A program made the position numbers and the translations under genes. A DNA stretch of 64,000 nucleotides, taken from Spirosoma oryzicola. GTDB taxonomy: Bacteria > Bacteroidota > Bacteroidia > Cytophagales > Spirosomataceae. This document shows, piece after piece, positions 45,017 to 53,868 of the stretch (within the stretch, counting starts at the first letter, position 1; every line of letters starts with the position of its first letter). The DNA lies in the NCBI RefSeq assembly GCF_021233055.1, contig NZ_CP089538.1:1779501-1843500 (forward strand), given 5' to 3'. The notes beneath the pieces are model-generated. The model searched no databases, had not been told where the DNA came from, and saw nothing but the letters and a program-made list of their open reading frames with translations.

Positions 45017-45118
45017 TGAAAGACTATACTTTTTTGTCATCCCGAGGAACGACCGGGATGACAAAAAAGTACTCATTTTGGTTCGTCAGGACAAAATTTA
45101 GACAGCCTATAAAGGAAG
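45017..45118. repeat. MITE-like repeat element, short form
   Basis: A deletion-type relative of the element at 31436-31605, in the opposite orientation. Here the hairpin has perfect 17-nt arms (45028-45044 and 45054-45070, containing TTTGTCATCCCG) with a 9-nt loop AGGAACGAC that is left over from the longer arm. To the right, about 45 nt (to TTTAGACAGCC at 45097-45107) align with the left end of the long form. It lies between two convergent genes. Confidence 0.75.
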
Positions 45119-45127
45119 AGGGTTGTT

Positions 45128-45159
45128 AAAAAACCGGAGCCAACTGGCTCCGGTTTTTT
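45128..45159. terminator. Bidirectional terminator of argH and the SMP-30-like gene
   Basis: Perfect 14-bp arms (45128-45141, 45146-45159) with loop AACT, flanked by A- and T-runs. It abuts the argH stop. Confidence 0.9.
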
Positions 45160-46493
45160 TAATGCAGTAGCTGTTCGATGGCTGCCTGGGCCCGGTCGGC
45201 ACCAAAGCCCGCCAGCGCGGTTTCCATCTGGGCGATAATCAGTCCGGTACCCAGATTGCCAATGCTACCCTCGTGCGTGTGATGAAGCGTACGGGGTGGC
45301 GCATAGGTGTGCTCCGCAATTTCTTTACCGACTGTCTGATAAGCCTCGCGGAAAGGAACGCCCTGCAAAACCAGTTCGTTGACCCGCTCAACGCTGAACA
45401 GCAGATCATACTTGGAATCGTCAAGCAGGTTTGTTTTTACCTGAATATGTTCCAGCATAAAATCGGTGATCTCCAGGCAATCAAGCAGTTCGTCGAAAGC
45501 AGGCATCAGGATTTCCTTCAACAGCTGCATGTCGCGGTGATAGCCCGACGGTAGGTTGCTCATAACCAGCGTTACTTCCATCGGTAGCGCTTTTAGCCGG
45601 TTCGTTTTGGCCCGTAATAGTTCGGCTACGTCGGGGTTTTTCTTGTGTGGCATGATGCTGCTGCCCGTTGTGAGCGCATCCGGTAGCGTCAGGAAACCAA
45701 AGTTCTGGCTGTTGTACAGGCATATGTCCATAGCCATACGCGAAATTGTCGATGCGACGGCTGCCAGCGCGGTCAGAGCCGTTTGCTCGGTTTTACCCCG
45801 GCTCATCTGCGCATAAACCACATTGACGTGCATCCCTTCGAAGCCCAGTAGCTCGGTCGTCAGTGACCGGTCGAGTGGAAAGGACGACCCGTAGCCTGCG
45901 CCCGATCCCAGTGGGTTGCGGTTAGCGAGTCGGTAGGCGGTTTGTAAGGTTAACGTATCGTCGGCCAGCGCTTCGGCGTAGGCCCCAAACCACAACCCAA
46001 ACGACGAGGGCATGGCGATTTGCAGATGCGTGTAGCCGGGAAGTAAATCGTTTTTATGCTGTTCCGAGAGACTGATAAGCCGGTTGAATACGCGGTGCGT
46101 AGCCTGCGTAACCCGCCACAGTCGATCCCGCGTAAAGAGCTTAAGGTCAACCAGCACTTGGTCGTTACGAGACCGGCCCGAGTGTATTTTCTTCCCAACG
46201 TTCCCCAGCGTGCGGGTTAGCAAAAGTTCGACCTGCGAGTGTACGTCTTCAATACCGTCTTCGATGGCGAACTTTCCCGCTTCAATGGCGCGATAGATCG
46301 TTTTCAGTTCGGCGGTAAGCAAGCTCAGTTCCTGATCCGTGAGCAGGCCAATCGTCTCAAGCATCTGCGCGTGTGCCAGATTACCCAGTACATCGAAAGG
46401 CGCAAGGTATAAATCCATTTCACGATCCCGTCCGACCGTAAAACGCTCAATCTGTTCGGCGGTAGAAACGCCTTCTTTTTGCCAGAGTTTCAA
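45159..46493 (-). CDS. argH: Argininosuccinate lyase
   Basis: A 444-aa enzyme of the fumarase/aspartase superfamily that cleaves argininosuccinate to arginine and fumarate. The family signature GSSIMPHKKNPDVAEL (about 277-292) and the early motif GRDREMDLYL (about 26-35) are present, plus the HSGRSRNDQV-type substrate loop (SGRSRNDQVLVDLKLFTRD, about 108-126) and TALAAVASTISRMA. Length is normal (about 440-460). No other arg genes are beside it. Its stop is in the bidirectional terminator. Confidence 0.96.
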   Translation of the reverse strand: MKLWQKEGVSTAEQIERFTVGRDREMDLYLAPFDVLGNLAHAQMLETIGLLTDQELSLLTAELKTIYRAIEAGKFAIEDGIEDVHSQVELLLTRTLGNVGKKIHSGRSRNDQVLVDLKLFTRDRLWRVTQATHRVFNRLISLSEQHKNDLLPGYTHLQIAMPSSFGLWFGAYAEALADDTLTLQTAYRLANRNPLGSGAGYGSSFPLDRSLTTELLGFEGMHVNVVYAQMSRGKTEQTALTALAAVASTISRMAMDICLYNSQNFGFLTLPDALTTGSSIMPHKKNPDVAELLRAKTNRLKALPMEVTLVMSNLPSGYHRDMQLLKEILMPAFDELLDCLEITDFMLEHIQVKTNLLDDSKYDLLFSVERVNELVLQGVPFREAYQTVGKEIAEHTYAPPRTLHHTHEGSIGNLGTGLIIAQMETALAGFGADRAQAAIEQLLH

Positions 46494-46610
46494 AATGAAT
46501 GAGTTAATAAGCGAAACGAGCGGCTAAATCAGGTCCATACCGGCGTCCCTGCCCGCTTCTAAAGTCCCGCAAAGTTCGTAAAGAAAGTTGGTTACCGGAT
46601 GGTTGCCGTC

Positions 46611-47165
46611 TTATTGTTTTAAGCCCAGGCTGGTTGGCAAACCATCGAGACTAACGAGGTTTTTCTCCTGAATGTATTCCTGAAGGCCGTCGGCTCCTTT
46701 TGTTTCCGCCCATTTGAAATGCACATCGCGCTCCCCGGCGTAGTCGTAGAGCGGAACACCAAAACCGCAGGATGTTTGAACCAAACTGATATCGGCAACA
46801 ATGATCTGGCGGGTACTGGGCAGTATGGTAAAATGCGGAGCGTAGACATCCCATTCGTCCGTACCGGGCAACACAGTAGACCCTTTTCCGTAGAGCCGGA
46901 GAATGTTGGGCGCACCGTCGAACGAGCAGAACATAAGGGTGATCCGTCCGTTTTCGAGCGTGTGCGCCGACGTTTCGTTGCCGCTACTGATCAAATCCAT
47001 GTAAGCGACCTTATTCTCTGAAAGGACCCGGAATGAATCAAGTCCTTTTGGTGATAGATTGACGTGCCCATCGGCGCTTAGCGGAGCGGTACTGACAAAA
47101 TAAATATGCTGTTTGCCAATGAATTCCCGATGGGCGGGCTTAATTGAATCGTGAAATTTACCCAT
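46611..47165 (-). CDS. Pyridoxamine 5'-phosphate oxidase-family (FMN-binding split-barrel) protein
   Basis: A 184-aa protein of the PNPOx-like split-barrel fold. The start MGKFHDSIKPAHREFIGKQ and the FMN-loop segment GHVNLSPKGLDSFRVL, then LENGRITLMFCSFDGAPNILRLYG, match a Bacteroidota subgroup of PNPOx-like proteins. It is unlikely to be PdxH itself, because the PdxH signature is missing. It may bind FMN, F420 or haem; that is open. It follows the GH97 gene on the same strand with a 50-nt gap. Confidence 0.87.
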   Translation of the reverse strand: MGKFHDSIKPAHREFIGKQHIYFVSTAPLSADGHVNLSPKGLDSFRVLSENKVAYMDLISSGNETSAHTLENGRITLMFCSFDGAPNILRLYGKGSTVLPGTDEWDVYAPHFTILPSTRQIIVADISLVQTSCGFGVPLYDYAGERDVHFKWAETKGADGLQEYIQEKNLVSLDGLPTSLGLKQ

Positions 47166-47215
47166 GACTGCGTTGGTGTATCCTGGTTTGATTGGCTCTT
47201 ACGAAGTAAATAATC

Positions 47216-49306
47216 TTATTTCTTGATCAGCTGAATTGCACAGCCACCGCCCTTGGCCAAGTGAATCGACAGGTTTGTTTTAGCCGTAACTTTTTTTCGT
47301 TCGATGGTGTACGCTTCCGGGTTTTTGTCCCAGTCAGCATCGGCGGCATCACGGTAGATGACGGCTTCGTACGAACTTCTGGGGTCCAGAAAATTTAAGT
47401 TGACGGATAGATCGCGGCTGTTCTCGTCGGTAATACCGCCCACAAACCAGCTGTTCTTTCCTTTTTCTTTACGAGCCATGAGGATGTAATCGCCGGGTTC
47501 GGCTGCGAGTATTTTGGTGTCGTCCCAATCGACCGGCACATCCCGGATAAACTGAAACGCGTCCAGGTGTTTTTCGTAGTTTTCCGGTAAGTCCGCTACC
47601 ATCTGCAACGGGCTGTACAACGTGACGTACAAAGCCAGCTGTTTAGCCAGGGTAGTGCGAACCTGCTGCGTGCGTGTGCTGTCGAACTGATTGAGTCGAA
47701 AGCGAAACAGACCGGGCGTAAAATCCATTGGCCCGCCCAATAGCCGCGTAAACGGTAAAATCGTTGTGTGTTCCGGTGTGATGCCCAACGTTGGCGCGTT
47801 ATTAAATTCGCTGCCCCGGGCCGCTTCGCTAGCCATCCAGTTCGGGTACGTACGGTGCAGACCCGTCGGGTGGGCCGACTCGTGGGAATCCAGCATGATC
47901 TTGTACTGCGCCGTTTTTTCGGCAACCCGTTGGTAGTGATTGATCATCCATTGACCGTCGTGGTGTTCACCACGGGGAATGATGCGGCCCACGTATCCCG
48001 TCTTGAGCGTGTTGATGTCGTGCTTGACCATGTACTGGTAGGCCGCGTCCATCCGGCGTTCGTAGTTCGTGACGGAGCCGGACGTTTCGTGGTGCATAAT
48101 GATGCGTACGCCTTTGCCGCGAGCGTAGCGTACCAGCGAGTCCAGGTTGTAATCGGGGTAGGGCGTAACAAAATCAAAAACGTCTTCTTTCCAGTTGCCG
48201 AACCAATCTTCCCAGCCGACGTTCCAGCCTTCGACCAATACACCGTCAAAGCCGTATTTTGCCGCAAAGTCAATGTATTTTTTAACGTTCTGCGTATTTG
48301 CTCCGTGCTTGCCGCCCGCCTTTTCCCAGGTCGCTTTACCGATGTGCATTTCCCACCACATACCCACAAATTTCTGCGGCTTTATCCAGGACGAATCACC
48401 GATTTTGGAGGGTTCGTTCAGGTTCATAATCAGCTTGGAGGTCAGCAAATCAGCGGCTTTGTCACTAACCAGGATGGTCCGCCAGGGCGTCTGAGCCGGC
48501 GTCTGAAGATACGCTTTGTTGCCCACGGCATCGGGTACCAGTTGAGCCGTCAGGGTTCGCGTCTTTTTGTCGAGCTGAAGGTGCATGACTGGATAGTTGA
48601 GCAAAGCCGCTTCGTAGAGGCTGATGTACAGGCCGTCTGCCGTCTTGAACAGCAACGGTGTCTGCACCGCATTGGAGCCAATCACTGACTTGAGGGCCGT
48701 ATCTTTCTCCCGATCAGCGGCTGTTACTGCATCTACCTCGCTTAGCTTGGTGGTGTTGTAGAGATATTCATTGGAATCGTAATCACCCGGCATCCAGAAC
48801 GTTTTGTGGTCAGCCGAGAGCGTGAATTGGGTTAACTCATCAGCTACGACAAAGTGCGTCAGGGCTTGCTGGGGAGGAAACTCATAACGGAAGCCCATGC
48901 CGTCGTTAAAGACTCGAAAACGCACCCGCAACTGAATACCGGAGTCGACTTTGTCCTGTAACGTCAGCAGTAGTTCTTTGTAATGATTGCGAATCCGGTT
49001 GGTTTCGCCCCAAACCGGTTGCCAGGTTTCATCCTTCGTGGATGTGTCTGCCGCTACGATGGTGAAGCGGTTCAGCGTTGCTTTCGGTTTACTAAGGCTG
49101 AAACCAAGACCAGAGGGTTCAATAACAGACTTGCCTTTGTACGCAAGCTGGTAGTTGACCGCGCCTGTCTGCGTGTTGCGAATGGTTAAGGTAATGGCTT
49201 TGTCGGGCGACGTAATCGAGGTTACGGGTTGTGCATGTATACTTTTTGGTAAGGAAATAAGTGCTGCAACGAGTAACAAATACTTGACTGTATAGGTAGA
49301 TATCAT
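47216..49306 (-). CDS. Glycoside hydrolase family 97 enzyme
   Basis: A 696-aa secreted alpha-glucosidase or alpha-galactosidase of GH97. A signal peptide (cut near IHAQPV) leads into the N-terminal beta-sandwich (about 25-290), then the TIM barrel (about 310-600): YGFDGVLVEGWNVGWEDW (about 352-369), HHETSGSVTNYERR (about 403-416), LDSHESAHPTGLHRTYPN (about 469-486) and SEAARGSEFNN (about 490-500). A C-terminal beta domain ends the protein. Several Glu in these motifs fit calcium and catalytic positions of the family; whether it is inverting or retaining I cannot decide. Confidence 0.93.
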   Translation of the reverse strand: MISTYTVKYLLLVAALISLPKSIHAQPVTSITSPDKAITLTIRNTQTGAVNYQLAYKGKSVIEPSGLGFSLSKPKATLNRFTIVAADTSTKDETWQPVWGETNRIRNHYKELLLTLQDKVDSGIQLRVRFRVFNDGMGFRYEFPPQQALTHFVVADELTQFTLSADHKTFWMPGDYDSNEYLYNTTKLSEVDAVTAADREKDTALKSVIGSNAVQTPLLFKTADGLYISLYEAALLNYPVMHLQLDKKTRTLTAQLVPDAVGNKAYLQTPAQTPWRTILVSDKAADLLTSKLIMNLNEPSKIGDSSWIKPQKFVGMWWEMHIGKATWEKAGGKHGANTQNVKKYIDFAAKYGFDGVLVEGWNVGWEDWFGNWKEDVFDFVTPYPDYNLDSLVRYARGKGVRIIMHHETSGSVTNYERRMDAAYQYMVKHDINTLKTGYVGRIIPRGEHHDGQWMINHYQRVAEKTAQYKIMLDSHESAHPTGLHRTYPNWMASEAARGSEFNNAPTLGITPEHTTILPFTRLLGGPMDFTPGLFRFRLNQFDSTRTQQVRTTLAKQLALYVTLYSPLQMVADLPENYEKHLDAFQFIRDVPVDWDDTKILAAEPGDYILMARKEKGKNSWFVGGITDENSRDLSVNLNFLDPRSSYEAVIYRDAADADWDKNPEAYTIERKKVTAKTNLSIHLAKGGGCAIQLIKK

Positions 49307-49373
49307 AGGGAATAGGGGTAAGACAACGAACGTATCAACGCAAAAACAAGTAGTTGAAATTTCGCCGAAAATC

Positions 49374-50672
49374 CTATTTGTTCGCTGAACTCGCCGGCAA
49401 ACGTTGGCCTAAAATCCAGAAGCCACCAGCGGCCAGCAAACTAATACCGGTGACGGCTAACCAGTGAGTGGAAAAGTTGAAATGAGCGATCATTTGCGAG
49501 CCAAAAGCCGGGGCCGTCGTCTGAGCCAATGCCCCCGCCATTGAATACAGCGCCAGGTACTGCCCGCGTGTCGATGGGGTAGATCGCTCGACGGTAAACG
49601 ACTGAATAAAAGGCATAACGAGCATTTCGCTAAGCGTGACGAGCACGATAAAAAACAGGGTCGCCGTCAGTATGGACAAGCCCGTAGCCTCCAATAAAGT
49701 CAGCGATGCGTAGGCAATCGAGGTGAGCACGATGCCCCCGACAATCAGATTGACTTTTTTCCATTTCTGCTGCTCAACACTGTAGACCAACGCCATTTCG
49801 ACAACGACAATAATGACCCCGTTGAGCGCCATCAGTGCGCCGATTTTGCCTTCTGTCATGTGCAGAACCTGTTTGAAAAACAGCGGCACAACAGAGAATA
49901 ACTGCATGAATACAATCAGGTATAAGGCTGCGCACACCATGAAGGCAATAAATACCGTGTCCCGGTAGGGTGAGCTGACCAAACCCGATTTGTCGGCGTC
50001 AGGGTGCAGGGTTTTGGTAACGCTGAAGGTCGATGCGTTATCGGGAGCGGGCAGGTTCAACCAAAGGACAACTGTTGCCAGCAGACAGGTTAATCCGTCG
50101 GCCCAGAAAAGAAGGTTGTAATCGATGCCAGCAATCCAGCCACCCAGACCGCCACCAACCGCCCAGCCCAGATTGATGGCTAATCGGTTGAGTGAGAAAG
50201 CGCGGGTGCGCGTATCTGCATCGGAATAATGGGCAATAGCCGCCTGATTAGCCGGGCGAAACGAATCGCCGAATAAGGTAAAAATAAAGACGCTTCCGCA
50301 GAGCGCATAAAAACCCGTAACCAGCTGAAGCATCAGCAGAAAAAAACCGCTGAACAGCAGACTGAATAACTGAACGTAATAAAACCCAAACCGGTCGGTT
50401 AGCCGCCCGCCTAGAAAAGTACCGACAAAAGCGCCCATGCCGTAAACCGCCATGACGATACCCGCGTCAGCAACAGAATAGTGCAGATGCTGCGTCAGGT
50501 AAAGCGTAAGAAAAGGAAGTACCATCGTGCCACATCGGTTGATAAGCATAACACCCGCCAGCAGCCATACCGATGGCGCTAATCCTTGATACGCATTCCT
50601 GTAGAGTCGAAGGGAGGCCTGGAACATAGCGCGAAAGTACGACGAATCTATACGCGGGCGAACATCCGACAA
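49374..50672 (-). CDS. MFS transporter
   Basis: A 432-aa membrane protein with about twelve hydrophobic segments. The signature reads GGRLTDRFGFYYV (about 88-100), and RPANQAAIAHYSDADTR in the 4-5 loop is typical of drug-efflux MFS subfamilies. It is likely a multidrug or metabolite exporter. The first 15 residues before MFQASLRLYRNAY look non-conserved, so the ATG at 50627 may be the real start. It has no linked genes. Divergent to the DUF1345 gene. Confidence 0.88.
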   Translation of the reverse strand: MSDVRPRIDSSYFRAMFQASLRLYRNAYQGLAPSVWLLAGVMLINRCGTMVLPFLTLYLTQHLHYSVADAGIVMAVYGMGAFVGTFLGGRLTDRFGFYYVQLFSLLFSGFFLLMLQLVTGFYALCGSVFIFTLFGDSFRPANQAAIAHYSDADTRTRAFSLNRLAINLGWAVGGGLGGWIAGIDYNLLFWADGLTCLLATVVLWLNLPAPDNASTFSVTKTLHPDADKSGLVSSPYRDTVFIAFMVCAALYLIVFMQLFSVVPLFFKQVLHMTEGKIGALMALNGVIIVVVEMALVYSVEQQKWKKVNLIVGGIVLTSIAYASLTLLEATGLSILTATLFFIVLVTLSEMLVMPFIQSFTVERSTPSTRGQYLALYSMAGALAQTTAPAFGSQMIAHFNFSTHWLAVTGISLLAAGGFWILGQRLPASSANK

Positions 50673-50772
50673 AATCTCCGTCGGCTTGTTATTTAGAAAA
50701 GCGATTCGTGAATTTTAGAGTTATACCATCAAAAACACGTACCGTACTACGCTTATCGCTTGCCCCTAATCC

Positions 50773-51426
50773 ATGTTTCTGGAAAGAATCACTCGTTTTG
50801 AAGCCAATCACCGACTAATGATTGGCCTTACCGTTGCTTTTATCACTTATTTTCTAGTACCGCCAACGGTTAAGGGGGCTGCCACCCTGATTATTGTCTG
50901 GATCGCATTTGCCCTGACCTTGCTGCTGTTGATGTGGCTGACTATTTTCATTGCGCATCCCCGTGATCTACCCCGGTTATCGCGTCTGGAGGATTCCAGT
51001 CGAACGCTGATTCTGGTATTCGCCATTACAGCCGCCGTAGCCAGTTTGTTCGCGGTATTTGCGTTGCTGGATTCGATGGATAAAGCGAATCAGAGCCGGA
51101 GCGTTACATTATCAGTTCTGGCCGTGGCCAGTTCCTGGACGTTATTGCATACGCTTTTTACGCTTCGCTACGCGCACCAGTTCTACGGCGATGATCCTGA
51201 ACAGAAAAAGCGTCCCGGCGGATTGGAGTTTCCGAATGACTCTGAACCGGACTACCTGGATTTTGCCTATTTCAGCTTTGTCATTGGTATGACTAGTCAG
51301 GTATCGGACGTGGCTATCAGCGCTAAGCGTGTACGACGAACAGCGCTGGCCCACGGAATACTATCGTTTTTGTTTAACACCGTCATTATTGCCCTGACGG
51401 TTGGCGGACTCTCAGGAAAGCTTTAA
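50773..51426 (+). CDS. DUF1345-family membrane protein
   Basis: A 217-aa integral membrane protein with five hydrophobic helices. The conserved DUF1345 segments are DYLDFAYFSFVIGMTSQVSD (about 154-173) and the following RRTALAHGILSFLFNTVI. It begins FLERITRFEANHRLMIGL and has a proline-kinked second helix. Function unknown. Its TAA stop overlaps the stop of the small gene on the other strand (51423-51602). Confidence 0.92.
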   Translation: MFLERITRFEANHRLMIGLTVAFITYFLVPPTVKGAATLIIVWIAFALTLLLLMWLTIFIAHPRDLPRLSRLEDSSRTLILVFAITAAVASLFAVFALLDSMDKANQSRSVTLSVLAVASSWTLLHTLFTLRYAHQFYGDDPEQKKRPGGLEFPNDSEPDYLDFAYFSFVIGMTSQVSDVAISAKRVRRTALAHGILSFLFNTVIIALTVGGLSGKL

Positions 51427-51602
51427 CGGGCTCGTCCACCGGATCGGCTTTGCCGTTGTGCTTTCTCCTGCTGCTCTTTCTCGTAATCTTCACGCTGCCG
51501 TTTGTCAGAAAGTAAGGTACGGTAAAGACCATTCAAGACGTAAATATCATCAACTTCATCAATCAGTCGGTGCAGGTGCTCGCGGACTTGCGTAATGTTC
51601 AT
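51423..51602 (-). CDS. Small basic hypothetical protein, 59 aa, shares its stop with DUF1345
   Basis: A 59-residue frame, too short for usual ORF cut-offs, starting MNITQVREHLHRLIDEVDDI and ending SGGRAR. It has an N-terminal amphipathic helix, a second helix (YVLNGLYRTLLSDKRQ) and a very polar Glu/Gln/Arg-rich tail. It lies convergent to DUF1345, and the stop codons of both genes are read from the same TTAA (51423-51426). Base composition and an ATG fit coding. I do not recognise it. Confidence 0.6.
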   Translation of the reverse strand: MNITQVREHLHRLIDEVDDIYVLNGLYRTLLSDKRQREDYEKEQQEKAQRQSRSGGRAR

Positions 51603-51662
51603 GCGGATTCGTTTGTTGAGTCGTACTGTTTAGGTGTATAACACCGTCGTCTGGCTTTTAGC

Positions 51663-52898
51663 TCAGTGAAAAAAGAAATAACCGAGGGCAATACCGGCGA
51701 TGACGCCCACCAGATCGGCAAATAAACCATACGGAATCGCATGACGTGAGTTGCGGATGCCGACCGAGCCAAAGTACAGCGCAACGATGTAAAACGTCGT
51801 ATCCGCCGAACCCTGAAAGATGCAAACCAGCCGCCCCACGAACGAATCGGGTCCGAACTGTTTCATGGCGTCGATCATGAGCGCTCTGGCTCCCGAAGCA
51901 CTCAGCGGTTTCATCAGGGCCACGGGCAGCGCATCTGTAAAGTCGGTGTTCATGCCGGTAAGGGCAAACAGGTATTTCAAGCCACCGACGAGGTAATCCA
52001 TAGCCCCCGCATTGCGGAATACGCCGATTGCGACCAGCATACCCACCAGATACGGGATGATCTTTACAGTTGTTTCGAAACCACCTTTGGCTCCTTCGAT
52101 GAACGTTTCGAAAATGGGTACTTTTTTCCGGATCGCGCCCAGCAGAAAAGCGACGATGATCGTCAGCAAAAGGCCGTTGCCAAATACTTTCGAGATGGTT
52201 TCGATTTCTTCTTTGGGTCTACCCGCCAGAAACCACAGGGCCAGGGCGATCAGGGTCGTAATGCCCCCTAGCCAGCCCAGTACCGTGCTATTCAATAGGT
52301 CGATGCGTTGCTTGATACCTACGGCTATCATGGCTACCACCGTGGTTACGTACGTGCCGATTACGCAGGGGATAAAGATATCCGACGGATCGGTAGCGCC
52401 CAAGATAGCTCGCTGCGCCATCACGCTGAGCGGAATGATCTGTAAGCCAGAGGTGTGAAGCACCAGAAACATGATCTGGGCATTAGAGGCCGTGTCTTTA
52501 CTTGGGTTTAACTCCTGAAGGCTTGCCATTGCTTTCAGACCAAAAGGGGTGGCGGCATTATCCAGACCCAGCATATTAGCCGAGAAATTCATGATCATCT
52601 GCCCGTTGGCGGGGTGATCTTTCGGTACTTCGGGGAAGAGTTTGTTAAAAAACGGACCAATAACGCGAGCCAGCAGATTGATGGCCCCGGCTTTCTCGCC
52701 AATGTTCAGCAAGCCCAGAAAAAATGTCATGACGCCCGCCAGGGGTAGGGCGATGTCCATAACGGCCACTTTCGAAGAGTCGAACAACCCTTCGACTATC
52801 ACCTTGAAAATTTCAGTATCACCCAGAAAGATGAGCTTAGCCAGCGCAACCAGAAAGGCAATGACAAAAAAGGCAACCCAGATGTAATTTAATGCCAT
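51663..52898 (-). CDS. SpmA-SpmB fusion, nucleoside-recognition-domain membrane protein
   Basis: A 411-aa membrane protein with two tandem nucleoside-recognition (Gate) domains, matching SpmA (N-terminal half) and SpmB (C-terminal half) of spore formers as a single chain. Signature stretches are GQMIMNFSANMLGLDNAATP (about 99-118) in the SpmA half and FVGRLVCIFQGSADTTFYIV with IFQGSADT (about 362-381) in the SpmB half. The organism is not a spore former by all other signs. Substrate or role unknown in Bacteroidota. The start at 52898 (MALNYIWVAF) is preferred over the ATG at 52931. Confidence 0.88.
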   Translation of the reverse strand: MALNYIWVAFFVIAFLVALAKLIFLGDTEIFKVIVEGLFDSSKVAVMDIALPLAGVMTFFLGLLNIGEKAGAINLLARVIGPFFNKLFPEVPKDHPANGQMIMNFSANMLGLDNAATPFGLKAMASLQELNPSKDTASNAQIMFLVLHTSGLQIIPLSVMAQRAILGATDPSDIFIPCVIGTYVTTVVAMIAVGIKQRIDLLNSTVLGWLGGITTLIALALWFLAGRPKEEIETISKVFGNGLLLTIIVAFLLGAIRKKVPIFETFIEGAKGGFETTVKIIPYLVGMLVAIGVFRNAGAMDYLVGGLKYLFALTGMNTDFTDALPVALMKPLSASGARALMIDAMKQFGPDSFVGRLVCIFQGSADTTFYIVALYFGSVGIRNSRHAIPYGLFADLVGVIAGIALGYFFFH

Positions 52899-53009
52899 GT
52901 AACGAGGTAGGGCAAGTTGGTGGTTATGCACCCGATTGCCGGAGCAGTCGGTAGTTTTTTGTTATTTAGGCCTAAAATTCACGATTCAGGACCAATAACC
53001 AAAAAAACG

Positions 53010-53699
53010 ATGCGTTTCTTCGTCACTCAGCTTGCTTTTTCCCTGTTGATGTTAGCAGCCTCAGTTGTTTCTACTGGCGTTATGGCTCAGGAGGTTGAAC
53101 AGGCTATGATCAAACAGGGATTGGTCGATGTTCAGAAAGTTGACCCGACCATTCTAGTCGAACTCAAATACTCAACGACTGATAATTTTGTTGGTAAAGA
53201 CGTGTATGGCGATTTGACGCGGGCGTACATGCAGCCGATGGCGGCTAAAAAACTAGCTAGTGCCAGCCAATACCTGCAAAGCAAACACCCCGACCTGCGG
53301 CTGCTGGTGTACGACGCGGCCCGACCCCGTTCGGCCCAGTGGAATCTCTGGAATGCATTGCCCAACATGACCGAAAACGAACGCCAGAAGTACGTAGCCG
53401 ATCCGCGAAAAGGGTCCATTCACAACTACGGATGTGCCGTTGATCTGACCGTCGCGACGAAAGACGGTAAGCCACTCGATATGGGTACCAAGTATGACTT
53501 CTTCGGTGAGCTGGCGTATCCATCGCGTGAAAACGAATTGCTGAAAGCCGGGAAGCTAACGCAGAAACAAATCGATAATCGGCAAATTCTGCGAACAGCA
53601 ATGAGGCAGGGCGGCTTTAGCCCGATTGAGTTTGAGTGGTGGCACTTCAACGCTTTATCGCGGGAAAAAGCAAAAATGGCTTTTCGCATCGTCGATTAG
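53010..53699 (+). CDS. D-Ala-D-Ala dipeptidase-like M15 peptidase (VanX-like), exported
   Basis: A 229-aa zinc peptidase of family M15D, with a signal peptide (about residues 1-26, cut at VMAQEV). Zinc-site signature is SIHNYGCAVDLT (His 138, Asp 145) and EFEWWHF (Glu 209, His 212), with Arg 108 region YDAARPRSAQW fitting the substrate Arg. It should hydrolyse D-Ala-D-Ala or related dipeptides from cell-wall turnover. The signal peptide argues for a periplasmic role, unlike cytoplasmic VanX of resistance clusters. Start at 53010; the frame could extend to 52917 but that adds a non-signal leader. No vanH/A partner is near, so no sign of glycopeptide resistance. Confidence 0.92.
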   Translation: MRFFVTQLAFSLLMLAASVVSTGVMAQEVEQAMIKQGLVDVQKVDPTILVELKYSTTDNFVGKDVYGDLTRAYMQPMAAKKLASASQYLQSKHPDLRLLVYDAARPRSAQWNLWNALPNMTENERQKYVADPRKGSIHNYGCAVDLTVATKDGKPLDMGTKYDFFGELAYPSRENELLKAGKLTQKQIDNRQILRTAMRQGGFSPIEFEWWHFNALSREKAKMAFRIVD

Positions 53700-53868
53700 C
53701 GAGGAGCCAATCTCTTTCTGATAAAAAGGTAAGTTGTTAAATTAATGGATGTTAATATTTTTAGTAGTAATATGACATTGTCTATATAGTCTATAATTTT
53801 AATGATAGCTTAAAATGGAACAGGCAAGTTTACAGTAGCTTTACATAAACTTAACTAATCCATTTTAT

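Noticed and set aside
47768..48688. 306-codon open frame on the plus strand
   Set aside because: It lies wholly antisense to GH97, whose motifs are unmistakable; the product is His/Val/Phe-rich in the manner of an antisense frame and has no recognisable domain.
53010..53699. Glycopeptide-resistance (van) locus
   Set aside because: A VanX-like enzyme is present but with a signal peptide and no VanH/VanA/VanR/VanS neighbours.
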